Assembly (NCBI GenBank): GCA_017562135.1
Contig: QEYB01000547.1
Coordinates: 1-41,494 of the forward strand
DNA from: Dipylidium caninum
Taxonomy: Eukaryota > Platyhelminthes > Cestoda > Cyclophyllidea > Dipylidiidae
Direction of reading: 5' to 3'
Length of the DNA: 41,494 nt
Part shown: positions 20,791 through 33,060 of the stretch, piece by piece
Layout of the letters: each line of letters opens with the position of its first letter
Numbering within the stretch: the first letter of the stretch is position 1
Notes under the pieces: generated by a model
Told to the model about the DNA's origin: nothing
What the model saw: only the letters and a program-made list of their open reading frames with translations
Databases searched by the model: none
Made by a program: the position numbers and the translations under genes

Positions 20791-21524
20791 GTTTCACTAT
20801 TGAGCGCACGCCTCCTACCGAAAGATACATCCGATTGTGTCCACCCCTCTCTGTCCAAGGGGAGTCAAGTTAAAATGTTAAAGTGGCAGTGGACAGGTCA
20901 CCGCTTGGTCCACCACCCACTAGCAAAACGGCTGATGAGGATGGCGTGGGGAATGAAAGGGAGACGAGATGGAGTGAAAGGAGACATTTGAGTGTCGAAA
21001 TCCGTTGGGCTTGTACAAAATTCGTCAAGTGGGTTGAACATTGGCCACCTCCACAAAGTTGTGCAGAGCAGAAAGTTAGGCCGTTGTCGCGGTGATGGAG
21101 GGTTGAGGCAGCAGTAAATGCAGTTCGTTGGAAGGTGTAGGTTGTTGGTTTGGGGCCGGTGGGTGCGCTGTGGCATTCTCAAAATACTCCGACACATGCG
21201 GCGATCAATGCACTAACTATTCAACTTTTACTTACTTCTCACCACTCTCCCGCACATTCTTCCTTCCAGACTCGGGATCCTCTTTTCATCTAGCCTGTCT
21301 ATTGAAATAGGGCTTCCTCCTATAAAACTCACTTCCACCTCTTCCCCATCCTCAATCATTAGCTATTTTCTCTACCGAAGATTTCCCTTCTCACCTCATG
21401 GTGGGGTGGGTGCGTTTAGGAGTCCAATCAGAGGGGTGCACACAATTCGGCCGTGATTAAGACGCGTCGAATTGAACTGTTTTGGGGTGTACAAGGTCTG
21501 AGAACTACGCTGATTGCCACTCGA

Positions 21525-21880
21525 GCAGTGAGTACTAAGCGGATTTTTAATCTACAAATCAACAACTGACATCCAATCACGATTGACTAGTGAGCTCGAA
21601 GGGTTACTGGACTAGTCGGAGATGACCACCGGTCTGCACTCTCTCCATTCTCAAGTGACTGCTCGTCGGAACATCTGGAGCTGCAGTCGGCGGATGCTGA
21701 CCTAAGCTTGGCCTATTTAAGGCTCCGTCACAGGGCTTCTCTCAAATGCGGCTAAGCCGACGGTGCTGATGGCACCTCCCATTGCGTCCCGTCTTGCTGC
21801 TCTCGATGCTCAGTGGCACGCAAATGCTGTCTAACCAGGAATCGGTTGAAGAAGCTGTTTCGTCAATTTGCCATCGTGTG
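21525..21880 (-). repeat. Inverted, diverged LTR-like repeat
   Basis: Reverse complement of this stretch aligns with 3881-4218 through U3 (actgagc, gaggtgcc), the TATA-like ‘cttaaatagg’ (about 21710-21720), ‘gactgcagctc’, ‘tgattggatgtcag’ and the end near ‘actcactgc’ followed by ‘gtggcaatca’. It is clearly older than the copy 1/copy 2 pair. It lies about 0.7 kb from the mariner relic and on the same strand, but the two belong to different element classes. Confidence 0.5.
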
Positions 21881-22940
21881 TGGCAGTGTAGAGAAGGAAG
21901 AGGAGATGAAGCCTACAGTCTCCACTATGTTACTGCCTCGAGCAAGTGTGACATCAGAGACATCGTGACAGCAAGGCTTCAATGAGGGCAACTACTGGGA
22001 AGGAATGTCGTCACAGACTTCCTCCGAACGGGTGGCGTGGAGTGAAATATGCAGCAGCGAGAGTGCTGGCTACTCGCAAGATAGTGGCAAATGAACTCGT
22101 TGGTTCTGCGTAACACCACAAAGCTGTCCCGATTCCCACAGATTATATTAGTGCCTTCTTTCGCGCAATCTGTACTTTGGAGTTGTCACACATGGACAGT
22201 GTTGATGTCTCGGCTTCACCGGAGGCGGAATCCACCTCCCTTCACTCCAACGGTGCGCTCGGACATTCTACACAATACCCCATCACTCACATTCTCATGT
22301 GCTACAACTTCGTTTTGCCATGCCATAGCGATGCCCTCCATTATCTGTTCGCAGGACCGTTGAGTGTACCAGGAAATCCACTGTGGAGGAAGGTCGCGAG
22401 CGGACGGAGTCGTGATGACGGCAGAAATGGCCTCCTAACCAACGACGAGATCAGGGAGCTCGAGTAGCAAACTAATTGTGTCCAAGTCTGCTCCTTTTGT
22501 ACAACCTCGTTTACCTCGCCAGAGCCATAGAGCCCATGTTGGTCAAAGTGAAATTACGCCTCAAGCGAGATGTGACGTCTACTTGAAACTAAAATTTGAC
22601 CTCTCATTCTCCAGCTGCTACTCCTCCATGCGCCGTAAATGACCGAACATAATAGCTGCCAAGAGCATTCAATTGCGTCGGGGAAGATCTTCAAGGCACG
22701 AGGCATCGCTGACGGGGGCTACTGGGCGAATGTATGGGGGAAATTGCGCACGGTAGTTCCTGCGGTCACTGCGATGGCCGTCAACCCACTTACCCTCTGC
22801 ATGTTATCTACTCCAACATCGAGAAACAAATGCGAATCAACAGACCCCTCAGATTCACGTCAGACTAACCGTCTTGTGAACGGTCGGTGGGAGGAACTAT
22901 GGTCCTTCCATTTTGTGGATCCCGTCTTAACTGTGCATCA
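21881..22940. other. No gene recognised
   Basis: Plus frames at 22091-22363 and 22177-22467 overlap each other and neither has a motif. Nothing here matches the duplicated block. Confidence 0.4.
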
Positions 22941-23590
22941 CATTTCCTCACCCATTCATCCCCATTCCTGTAATTCTTCCCTCCACATGCCATCTGCAGC
23001 ATCCGCTGGTGCTTGCCACCTGGTCGCTATTCATAACCTTCCAATGGACTGAAATCCACTCACCTTCGTCTGCTGCACATCGTGCTCACTTACTTCCTTC
23101 TAGAGCTGGAGATTATCATCCTCTGTGCATTCAAATTTCTCCTTCAGTCTTACGCCCAATTGCAACATCAACTAATGGCGAGAGAATACTGCGGCACGTC
23201 GCGCCGTCTTCACGCTTTCCAGGTTTTTGTTATTTGTTTCCCGAATTAACCACACAGACCGCTCATCATTCGGTGGCAGAAATGAGAGCGAATGGTAAGA
23301 GGGGCCAGTGGGTTGCAGTCTCCCGAGTGTATGCGTGTGTGACTTCCACGATGGCATTAGCGCAGAATGCCCTGGTGAAGAGGGCACGCTGGACAAAGTG
23401 GAATGCGTTTAGCATCGGAGGAATATAGGCCTAGACTCGGCTAGCGATTTTTACCTCTGTGTCCTCGAGCTGAACGAAGCTGGAAGAGGCCTGTGCTTGT
23501 TTAATCATCCAACTCGAGACATCTCGTATTCTCAATAGCCGTCGTGGTGTTCCTCAATGCCTAAAATTGCTTGTGCACAAACCTTCGTCG
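22940..23590 (+). repeat. Dispersed repeat A, diverged member in the spacer
   Basis: Matches 6660-7340 over most of its length with many substitutions and indels, for example ‘gtgggttgcagtctcc’ near 23310 against ‘gtgggtttcagcctcg’, and ‘gctggaagaggcctgtg’ near 23480 against ‘gctgaaagacgtctgtg’. Frames open in parts (SAGACHLVAIHN near 23000) but the member is broken. It is much older than the copy 1/copy 2 split. Confidence 0.58.
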
Positions 23591-24089
23591 CCTGCAAAGT
23601 GAATGCTCTTATCAAGATTCACGCCCAATGAGGTGCGCAATTCCATTCGGCAGTGCCTGACGCCCTCAAGTCCCACAGCATGTCTGCCTGCCGAGCTCAA
23701 GTTCTCGGTGCTAGTGCATATGACTAACGTCGATCGTTTTGATTTGACCTCTCCCCGATATGAGTGACAGCTCTGGAAATACGTAGAGATGACTGAATCG
23801 GCGTTACAAATCAGAATTGGAAGATTTGGTTACAGGGAAGAACGCACCCTTCGAGAAAATTCCGCGGTTCAATGCCAAGGTTCACAGATGGTTTGTATTC
23901 TGTCTCAAAGTTTAACTCGTATGTCAACATTTACCCAAGGGATACGCAATTCCCGCCGGCAAGTTGACTCCCTGAAAGGTCCCATTGAAGGTGCTGGGAG
24001 CAGGACGTAAAGGTCGCACACCTCTGCAGCTCCACCGACACAGAATGCCTTTATCGTGGTGGGTCTCTTCAGGAAGCAAATACTGCTGC

Positions 24090-24240
24090 TGGAAGCGAAG
24101 TGGAGCAGAAATCGCTTGGTGATTTCAGCTGGACGAAATAGCGATTGCAGAAGAATTATTTACGCTGTGCACAGCATTTCAGAGTCATTTCACCTCGACC
24201 CTTCTCCGTTTGTAATTTTGCGACGTCACCGAACACTTCG
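24090..24240 (-). repeat. Dispersed repeat B, spacer member 2
   Basis: Shorter and more diverged. On the minus strand it shows ‘gacgtcgcaaaatta’, ‘cgaggtgaaatgac’ and the palindrome ctgtgcacag (24165-24174), matching the member at 26160-26385. Confidence 0.42.
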
Positions 24241-26160
24241 CACTTCTCCTTCTGCTTCTGCTTCACCGCAGCAACGTGTGCTTGCAGGTGAATACGAAAA
24301 ATACGGGAACTCCATAACCTACGCTCGTCTCGTGCGGAGGGCATTCTAAAGCTACTAGCCTCGGATCCCGCGCATTTATGCACTGAAGGAGGGGAAGAGC
24401 GACCTGAGAGATCGGCGAGAACGGCGAGTAGCGTGGGGGAATGTGGAAAGAAGTCAAAGCACATTGGTAGGATGGAGATAAAATAGAGGGGGTTGGTGAG
24501 CAACCGAAAGACACCAACTTCGCTGAGGAGGTGAATTCTTCGTGGATCCTCTATCAAACGGAATTGTACGCCGTTAGTCGCAGTTCCCTTCTGCGCGACA
24601 TTTGAACCCCAGGGCTGGATGCCGAAATTTCTTGAGATTTCTTTTGAAGTCTTTCACTTAAGTATCGGATCGCCGGAAACTACCTTCTTCATACCTCGCA
24701 ACTCCCATTATCAGCTTCCATGCACTCATCTTCTCTTCTTCTCCAGCGAGATTGCGCCGGTTTGCAGGTCTGGGTGTTCAGAGGGAGCCCAGAAGAGTAC
24801 TGAGTCTGCACGCCAGCAACGAAGACGTTCTCCTCTCTTGCCACGTTGAGGCCCTGATCCTTATTCTTAAGTTGTTAACGTTGCCATGTGCGCGCAATTT
24901 CACGCCTTTTGACCTTGACTTCTCGTCTAAAGCAGAAGAATTGAGGTAGTCATGCGATTCGAAAGTCATCCATCCAAATGGTGGAATTCGACGTCCTACA
25001 CTTCTCGCTCAGATTTGCAATTCGTGTGACCGCCATGGAGTTGTCAGCTCGTATTCAGTTAGACTGTTTAGTTAGTTTAGTTTGCCAATGTGATTTTCGG
25101 TCAGTTAAAACTCGTGGAGGAGTTGCAGACAGGCAATGAGAGGCCCAAGTTTGGTTTCAAGCGGATGCCACGCATCATGTGAGGCGAAAATTTGCTTCAC
25201 CCTCTGGCTTTCAAATATGTATGATGGCGACGCAATTATTTTATTGCTAGAACATTCGAACCCCGTTGCGTGACGTTGGAGAAGTAAGTCATTTCTCCGC
25301 ACACCTTCACGACCCTGTCCTTTCTCGGCCTTACCTCACACAACAAATGTATCCTGGTGCACAGTGACACTCCTTTTCTTACTCCAAAAGGAGCTTTGAA
25401 GCCATTGTCATTTCGCCATAATAAATCTTGCCTTACGTGATTTTTGAATGCTTTCCTTGTCGGTTCTCAACTCACGATTAAGAGGGCAAGACAAGCCACA
25501 TTCAGGGACAAACGCATTTGCAAATGAAGGCGAAGAGTGTGAGACTTTTTGGATTTTTTGCGCGCTCGCTCGGATACCACCTTTGGTGCGAACAGATTAG
25601 GCTACTGAGATGATGTTGGAAAGAAAGCGAGCCACATGGAAACATCTGGGGAGGCTTTCTCCTTCGCAATATCATGTTGTCCACATTGTGAGGCGAACAC
25701 GTTCTCTGCACAATCCGCCTTTCACAGTGGCTTCACAAGTGAGGCTTTCCACGCACGGAAAGGTCACAGACGCTGAGACTGATTACTGCTGATATTGTGG
25801 AGAACTTGGTGAATTATTTCAGGCCCATCGGCCTACCCACATACCTACTCGCCTGCCCAACAAGCTATCAAATGTACGTTCACGACGGCGAAGGATGACT
25901 GATTTGGAGGACTATATTTTAGACGCAAAAATCAGTGAATTTTAAACGCCACAAGACACAGATGATTTAAATTTGACCTTAAAGTCCAAATCTCAGGCAC
26001 AACTTCACTTTGTTGCCTGCAGTAGCCATCACTAAACAAGTCGAGTCATTTGTCTACGATCCTCTAGCGAAGTGTGTGCAAAGCACGTCGGCTTCGCTGG
26101 CTCAGAATGCGTGTCATTGCTGAATTTGGCTGGCTTGTTAAGGAGGCAGAGGCAGTGCAG
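24240..26160. other. No gene recognised
   Basis: Purine-rich around 24380-24490. A B-box-like ggttcgaatg on the minus strand near 25255 is not backed by a tRNA fold. Short frames only. Confidence 0.4.
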
Positions 26161-26385
26161 AAATTAGAGAGAAAAGCGAGTGGGCTGCCTGATGCCATGC
26201 TGTCCGGGAAGAAGTAGGGGTCGTGGCATCAACGAGGATGATGAGTCGGGACTTGATGGCGTTGTTTCTGCGAAAGGATCAATCTGGCTGTGCACAGGAT
26301 TCTTAGAGGATGCGAACGATTTTACATTCCACACTTCATTCGCCTTCACCTCGCCCCCTTTTCCATATGTCACTTTGCGACCTCG
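26160..26385 (-). repeat. Dispersed repeat B, spacer member 1
   Basis: Minus-strand reading gives ‘catatggaaaagggggcgagg’-like sequence, ‘cgcatcctctaagaatc’, the palindrome ctgtgcacag (26288-26297), ‘ctacttcttcccgg’ and ‘cttttctctct’. It aligns with 5850-6060 across about 200 bases. Confidence 0.55.
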
Positions 26386-27039
26386 CAGTCAACAAATAAA
26401 ATCTTTGTTGCATCCGAGACGCGTTATGTCTTGTTTCATCTAACTATTTTTCAATTCTGCGCCTGCTCCATCGCAGAAACACGCCCTTGGTGGTGGGAGA
26501 TGGGAAAAATGGAAACAGCGGTACACACGCTCGTACTTGCATAAATCTAATTTGTCACCACATTTCACGGAATGCGAGTGCCGTGTGGGAGGTGTGAAAA
26601 AGGCGCGATGAGGTGGAAATAAGAGAGAGGAGGATGACAGCCAGGGAACAAGCCCCATTCACCACTTTCAAGTGAGGGCGACAAACACTCTTGTCTGTGC
26701 CCATGACTGGGCACTTGGGAAAGGAAGAAGGGGGGATGGAGTGACGTGGTGTTTCGTATGGTGGGATGATATGAGAGAGGGAGAGAATTTTAAAACTATT
26801 CTTTGCAATCTCACAAAGAGGCGGGAAATAGGGGCAGAGGACATGATTCTCTTCGTCTACTGAACTCATGAACACGGGGGTGAAGCCTCAATCTTTGTGT
26901 AGCTGTAGTCCCGTTTTTGATGGTTCGTCTAGTCGAAATCGAAACGCATGACACCGTGCTGGTTGCGGGGCCCTGACATGCCGTCCTTGGTTAAAACAAT
27001 TGTTGCCGTTGAAGTTAAGCTCCATATGGGAAAGGCAAC
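26385..27039. other. Purine-rich end of the spacer; no gene recognised
   Basis: Plus strand is g/a-rich over about 26590-26840. A minus frame of 106 codons (26555-26875) mirrors this composition bias and is not considered coding. Confidence 0.4.
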
Positions 27040-29419
27040 GAAGCTGTACTTATCCATGTATATATTCAGCAAATGGAACCGTTTGAATGCGGTGAACGCT
27101 GACAGTCGTTCGTTCGACTAATTTCCGCAGCATGTTCGTCTCATTTGGGAAGAGATTCGCATAGTGGGAAGTTCGTCTATAGTGAGTAGTCGTGGAAGAT
27201 CAAGGTCAGCTAGATACGCACTCCCTTCACATCGCAAGTCCTGTTACCTCGTATCTCTCTTCCCAACTTATTCCTATAGCCTTCTTTCGAGGGCACTTTA
27301 CTGCAACTCGTCGACCAAGTGGCCTCCGTTTAATTTCGCCTCGCCTCATTAAGAGTCATCCATAAATTGACTCCACTTCCGACATCGGACGGAGGTTGAC
27401 GCCGTGAACGCCCATTGACTGGGAGGTTGATAGAGCACTTCCCTGCGTCCCTACGTAACCTGGATCCCCTCCATATTGACGACTTAGAGAGTCGAAGGAT
27501 CCCTGATCTTGAATTTCATCTCGTCAGAATATCTCAGAAAAAAAGTGGCCCTGAGAGTAATCTTGCAAAATGCCTTCTCTCGCTCTATTGCGCACTCCTC
27601 GCCTGAGCGGAGATGAAGTTGGAATTGCGATAAGACGAGTCTCTCCTTACAATTAGGGTACATTGCAGAAGTGACGATGACATGTTCAGTCAAGTGGCCT
27701 TTGATTCGTCTAATATTACCAGGACGCGAGGAAATTTAACGCTCACGTCAAAGAATTTGGCTGTTGTTGCCTTTGCTGAGAGTGTCGTTGAGGCGAATGG
27801 GTGATTTGGCGAAAATCAGGCCTCAATTCCACGATCGGTGGAGTATCCAATCAGTTTCTTGACGCAACACCTCATGCGACATGCTCTCGACAGACTTTCG
27901 GGTGAGCAAGTTTGGTGGACACACAAGTCATTGCCAGGAGTCAGAGTCAGCACTTTCTCCACCGCTTTACATTCGATGATATCCCTGACTGCGGTGGAAG
28001 CCAGCGGTGTCCGTCCAACAAGTGTGCTTCGAAGAGATACATTGCAGCGCGCGCTAGGGCACATTTCATATACACATTCCAGAGCCATTCTTTCTGTAAT
28101 TTTTCCCTTATCATAAACCACTGTTATTTTATTTTTTCGCAGAAACCAGATGGAAACAAAACGCCTCTTATATCTGCTTTAATTGTACGAGCTTGCATCG
28201 AAAAGTACCGGGGCGCAAGTTTCGAGAACATTAATGTGGCAGTGTTGGCAGAGAGAACATGATACACTCAATTGAAGTATAAGTGGAAGACGTGATTCTG
28301 TCACATTCTCGACAATGCGCCCCTCCACGTAGGCTGTCTGGTAGTGGCTGCCAAGCTTTTCCACTGAGCACATTACTTTCATTGAGACTTGGGAGACTCA
28401 GGCGTGCACAAAGCTCGTGGTCCACATGCGCGGTAAATGATATTCTATTGAGAAGGAGAAGTCGTTTGCCATGGGGCCTGGACCTTGTGAAACGCGGTGG
28501 AACACTCGGCACCCTCATCTCAAAACGTTGAGGCAGTGGTCGTGTCTGGGCATTGAGAGATAAGCTAATTCTTTTCACGCTCGACATATATGTGGTTTGT
28601 TAGCGTCAGCCATTCCTCCACCCGTGCGTCGAAGATTTCCTCAACCTTACTCTGACTTGTGAATCTCAGGGTAGGCACCAAAACGGCATATGTGTGTCTA
28701 CTAGAAGATGAAGAGGAGAACAAATGTTTCTAATTAGGGCGGAGGGACGAAGGAAAAAAGGGGAAGTAACACTTTAAGAAATTGTTTTTCCTCGTCTTCT
28801 CATTTCCTCCTTCTCTTTCTCCGATTTCGTCTGCTTCACCCAACACTCTCTTGCATGTTTTTGTTTGGCAAGCCACAGCAAAAGCTGTGCAGAAGAAACG
28901 AGTATATGCGTTTCTGCAATGCAGACAAAACTAGGCGAGGAGTCACGAGGAGAGCAGAGAAGGAGAGACAAGAGTAGAGGAGAAAGAAGACCAATTTGAA
29001 CGTGACGCACTTTGCGAAAAATGGTTTTTCCATTGCCGACACAAACTCGGTATCACGGTATCACAACACTCATCATATCAGCTTTAAGCGGCTAAGTAAG
29101 CTGTTGCTGTGCATTGGAGTGTAGGCCAAAACTGAGGTGTGAATTGTGCGTTGGGCGGAAGCACTACCGAAATGTACGGCTGCTCACTTGGGTCGTAGTA
29201 GTCGTCGCCTCCTGCTTGCTCTTCGGACAATTTGTGGGGCCTCCAGCAAGACCGTCATGGGTTGTTGCTTTTGTTTAGACTGTGGTTATTTTTTGTTATG
29301 ACCGTTGTGGTTGTTATGGCTCCTCCTTCTTGCTCGTGAATGAGCTAATGAGTAACAACACACACTCCTGTATCGACAGGCGGGAGAGGGGAAGAGTCCA
29401 AATGTGAAACCTGATGTCA

Positions 29420-30000
29420 TTTTATGGCAAATGGCCGCTTGGGGTAGAAAGCTTAGTAGCACATATGGGCCGATCGTACTGATTCACTTGCAGTGAAATG
29501 GTTCGGGTGCTGCACGCAGGTTCGTGAGCTGCACCTCCGAGAAGTAGGCACTGAATCCACTGTGTGGAAGAGTTACGGTAGGTAATTTGGGGCAGACAGG
29601 AGGTGACAATCGCTACAACGCGTCGACTTGGATGTTGGCGATGACAGTGATTCAGGTCCTTGTTCAACATCAGGTGGGAAGGCGTAGCATATTGAAGGGC
29701 TGATGGTTGAAGGGACGCAGAGACAGACGGAAAAATAGTAGATACAATGAGAGGAGTGTATGGCAACACCCTCAAAATCGGCCCGAAATGCTTTTCATTT
29801 TGCATAGAGATAGGAGGCAGAACTCGGGGAACTTCCAATTGAAAAGAAAGCTGCCTCGAGTCGATGGAATAAAAATGGTCTGATTTCCCTCATTTCAGTG
29901 TGAGCATGCCAAGTCAAAAATACTGAACTGACAGGGGCCAGACGACGGGCCGACGCGACCTGAAGTGCGAGGCTGCTGCTGTTAGAGTGCACCACATGTC
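29420..30000 (-). pseudogene. Indel-broken coding-like region, copy 2
   Basis: Copy 2 of the minus-strand region at 2440-3080. Different one-base indels make the frame changes fall at different places (for example ctcatttcag against ctcattttcag near 29895). Comparing the copies therefore supports a longer underlying frame than either shows alone. Function unknown. Confidence 0.3.
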
Positions 30001-30097
30001 CACGAAATCTCCAACCTACGTGGTAGACAATGGAAAATACCCAGAGTCAATAAATAATGGCTAGTAAATGAGGCATTGGCACATGAGTGCTGCCGAG

Positions 30098-30385
30098 ATG
30101 AGGTTACGTAGCGGTGAAAAGACGGCAATCGCCTTCCTCTGTCTCTTCGCCTTCAACATATTCTTGCTGCCACACACCCTGCCCGTCAAACTCAATTCGG
30201 GACGCTTTGTGTCACAGAACACCTCCTGCGAGGTAAGAAATATCCTTGTGGTGGTGTCAAAAGTCACTCTTCACATCATCATCAGGTCAAGTGACTTGAT
30301 GTTTCAGGTGGATCAGGCTCCATGTCAGAATCGAGGGGCTCGCCACGGAGTAAGGAGTAGGAGTTATACAGTTAAGATCAAGTGA
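30098..30385 (+). CDS. Candidate two-exon small membrane protein, copy 2
   Basis: Same structure as 3126-3390: the basic start MRLRSGEKT, the same hydrophobic anchor, donor at 30233 and acceptor ending at 30307. One a is missing before the donor, so exon 1 ends in NTSCE and the splice joins exon 2 in a different frame. That frame stays open to a stop at 30383-30385, giving about 70 residues with two Cys and a basic tail. Both copies thus give uninterrupted spliced frames with different C-termini. One of the two versions may reflect a one-base error. Confidence 0.3.
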   Translation: MRLRSGEKTAIAFLCLFAFNIFLLPHTLPVKLNSGRFVSQNTSCEVRNILVVVSKVTLHIIIRSSDLMFQVDQAPCQNRGARHGVRSRSYTVKIK

Positions 30386-30842
30386 GAATTCGAAGAAAAC
30401 GTGCCTCCTGCACTTATTTTGCGGTGACTTGCTTAGCGAAGACATGCGAGAGAGTTGTGATCCACGTAGAGGTAAGCGAAAGGAGGAGACGGCGTAATTG
30501 AGAAACGAGAGAAAACAACTGAGAACACGATGAAATCCCGTTACAGTAAATAACACCAATCCTATACCATGTCAGTCGGCTTTTTTGTTTAAAGTGTGAA
30601 GTCGCCACTCTAAGCACGGAGTAGAAAAATCGAGACAATGGGCCCACTGCGGAAAAACGGCTTGGATGCTTGTCAACGCTCAAGGTTGGGGAGAGTGAGG
30701 CAATAGTGGCGCTGGAAGGCAATGAAAGCGGTTGTTGCCCTCGATGAAGTTTTTTTGTCGTTAGGACGGTAATGCAGAGGGAAATCGTCACTCTTGCTCG
30801 AGACAGTAACACTCGGGGCATAAAGTGGAAACAAAGCGTTCG

Positions 30843-31182
30843 TCTCTTCTGGCTTCTTCCAGACATTGCTCGACGAACAGCCTTTTGCATCACTGAGCTC
30901 AGACTGCATCAAGAAGGGAGGAAGTTGAGTGTGCCGTTTGCAGCGCCTACTTGGACGAATTTAAGTGAAGTCAGTGACGACGCCTTAAATAGGCGCAAAC
31001 ACCAACCAGCTTCTTTCGACCGCAGCTCAGGCTATCCACACGAGCAAGCACAGGAGAGTTCAGAGAGCGGAGGACAGTCGCCTCCAAGGCTCCTTAGCCA
31101 ACTGTGACTGGATATCAGACGAGGAGTCTTATTCACGGCTGACATGTTTCCTAGATTGAAACTTTGCTTATAACTTACTACA
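30843..31182 (+). repeat. LTR-like repeat, copy 2
   Basis: Copy 2 of 3881-4218, nearly identical. Here the TATA-like site reads ‘cttaaatagg’, which agrees better with the inverted relative in the spacer than copy 1 does, suggesting a missing t in copy 1. Confidence 0.55.
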
Positions 31183-32849
31183 TTGGCGATAATTAATGCA
31201 GTTTCCAGAAAAATTGTTAATTTCTCGACCTGCAGCCGGTCAAAGCTTATGCCATGCAAAAAAGACGCAGAAGGACGTTGTCTTAAGAGCCCGGAAATAG
31301 CACAAGGTGGGACTGCGACAGCACTTAGACCTAAAGAAAGTAATTCCATCAAAACACTTATTTGTGGGTTAACATTACCTTGCTCAAAATACACCAGTTG
31401 CCCTGATTGCTGCGACGGAAGTGGCTCTTATGCCAGTCGGTAGAACTAAGAGTGAAAACTTGCCATTTAAAATGAGTAGGTTGAAGGAACGTCGTCAAAT
31501 GAAGCCTCCAGCTAGGAGACCCTGATGAATGCCTGTAGCAGCGTTTACAGTCCGAAAAGGTGTCCAACTTTTCTTTTCAACGTGAACATTCGCCTTGGCA
31601 AGTAGGGCAGTATCCGAGTGGAGACTTGGGTTAGCGCGGAAGAGAGAGACGCAGCCTACCGAGCCAGCAAACTCCTTCCATCGGTGAATGCACCACCTCA
31701 CCAATTGAGCAACTTCCTCTTCCACCTCTCGCCGAAATCGTGCTTCACGATAACATCAACGACAACTGCTTTCGAGATGCTGCTACCGAGCGAGCTTTGA
31801 ACTTAAAAGACAGATTACGAGGGAATTGAAATAATAAATACAAGGAAATGCCGATGCGCTGGGTGGTGGGGAGGAGAGGAGGAAATCAGGACTCTCAATG
31901 ATACTCGCCTGGCTCATTGGACGCCGTTACACCTCGTACTGTTAAGAATGGTAGAATTTACCCTTTCTTTTCCCCTTTATAAAATGCACTCGAGACTCTT
32001 TTTCGTGTGTCTTTATTTATAAAATGGGGATGAAAATGGACACAAACAATGTCATGAATTGGGAGCTGACTAATCTAATGGGAAAGAATCCTTCAATTAA
32101 TTACTCAACTCTGATTTCATCATTACTAATCTTATCTTTTCGCCTTTCAACTAGGTAAGCAACAACGTTATCGAGTTCTTTGTGCGTCTCTTCTGGAGTC
32201 AACTTTTTTTTCGTGGATGACTCTTCCCAGCTATTCCAACCGAACATACTCATCCTCCTATTTTAACAGTACTTTCGTTCTTTCCTGGGGACGTTTCATC
32301 GGTGAGCGAGTATTTCTCTCCTCGAACTGATTTAAACACGTGTCTCCACGTGTCTACGCTTGGGTGGACTCCATCACCATTTGTGACAGACCTTTCGGGT
32401 GACGTGATCCGGTTAATTTCTTTCTCCAAGCCAACTGTCCTCCTAGCAAATCAACCCTCCGCCCCTTTTCCCACACCTTCATCGCTTCCGCAAGCGCATG
32501 TGTGCTTCGCTGTTGAAACACTAGTTCTTATCTTCGTGAGGTTGTCCCCTTCCGCCTTGAAGCATTTCCACTTCAGTGGGCACACTTTTTCATTACATCA
32601 TCTTTCTGGTACTTCATGGTCATTTTCATATTCTATACACTGTGTGCCGATGCACTTGCTGCTACTTCCATAGCCCTTCACTTCTAGGATGTGGGTTGCT
32701 TCACACTCAGTCATTTCGTCCTTACGAGGTGGCTGCCTGAAATGCCCCATTGAGAATGCTCAAAGCAAGTTGAACAAGCCACACAACATCACAGCTTCAA
32801 TGGCACAACGCGTCTACGGTCATTGAATATGACTTGTCTCCTGCTGGCT

Positions 32850-33060
32850 CTAGGGAAGTGGAGAGAAAAGTTTTTTGGCTGTTGGAGCCCACGGCAGAGG
32901 AGATGAAGTAGTTCAGAAATCGACAGTGGATCTCGAAAGTAGGCGTTGCACTGTGCACAGGATTGTCAGATGACGCGGATAATTTTTCCTTCCATCCCTT
33001 CATCAACTCTCATCTCGCCACAATTTCCCCCTACTATTTAGCCACTCTGTAGTTGCGTGA
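32850..33060 (-). repeat. Dispersed repeat B, copy 2
   Basis: Copy 2 counterpart of 5850-6060, with the palindrome at 32951-32960. Its higher-numbered half is almost identical to copy 1; the lower-numbered half belongs to the substitution-rich patch that ends near 32950. Confidence 0.6.

Larger units (their letters stand above)
15106..27039. other. Spacer between the two copies
   Basis: About 11.9 kb without a near-identical partner in the window. It is not simply a third copy. It carries old, diverged fragments related to parts of the duplicated block but in a different order and partly inverted: 16630-16900 to 11500-11770, 21525-21880 to 3881-4218, 22940-23590 to 6660-7340, and 24090-24240 and 26160-26385 to 5850-6060. 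If the locus is a tandem array, this is the second part of the roughly 27-kb unit. Confidence 0.85.

Noticed and set aside
25245..25310. B-box-like ggttcgaatg on the minus strand, possible tRNA or tRNA-derived SINE
   Set aside because: The last B-box base does not fit, the A-box is poor and no cloverleaf can be drawn. A similar string near 8590 is also isolated.
26555..26875. 106-codon minus-strand frame
   Set aside because: Explained by the purine-rich plus strand, which depletes stop codons on the other strand.
15106..27039. Spacer as an ancient third copy of the duplicated block
   Set aside because: Related fragments occur in a different order and partly inverted, so they are dispersed repeats, not a collinear third copy.
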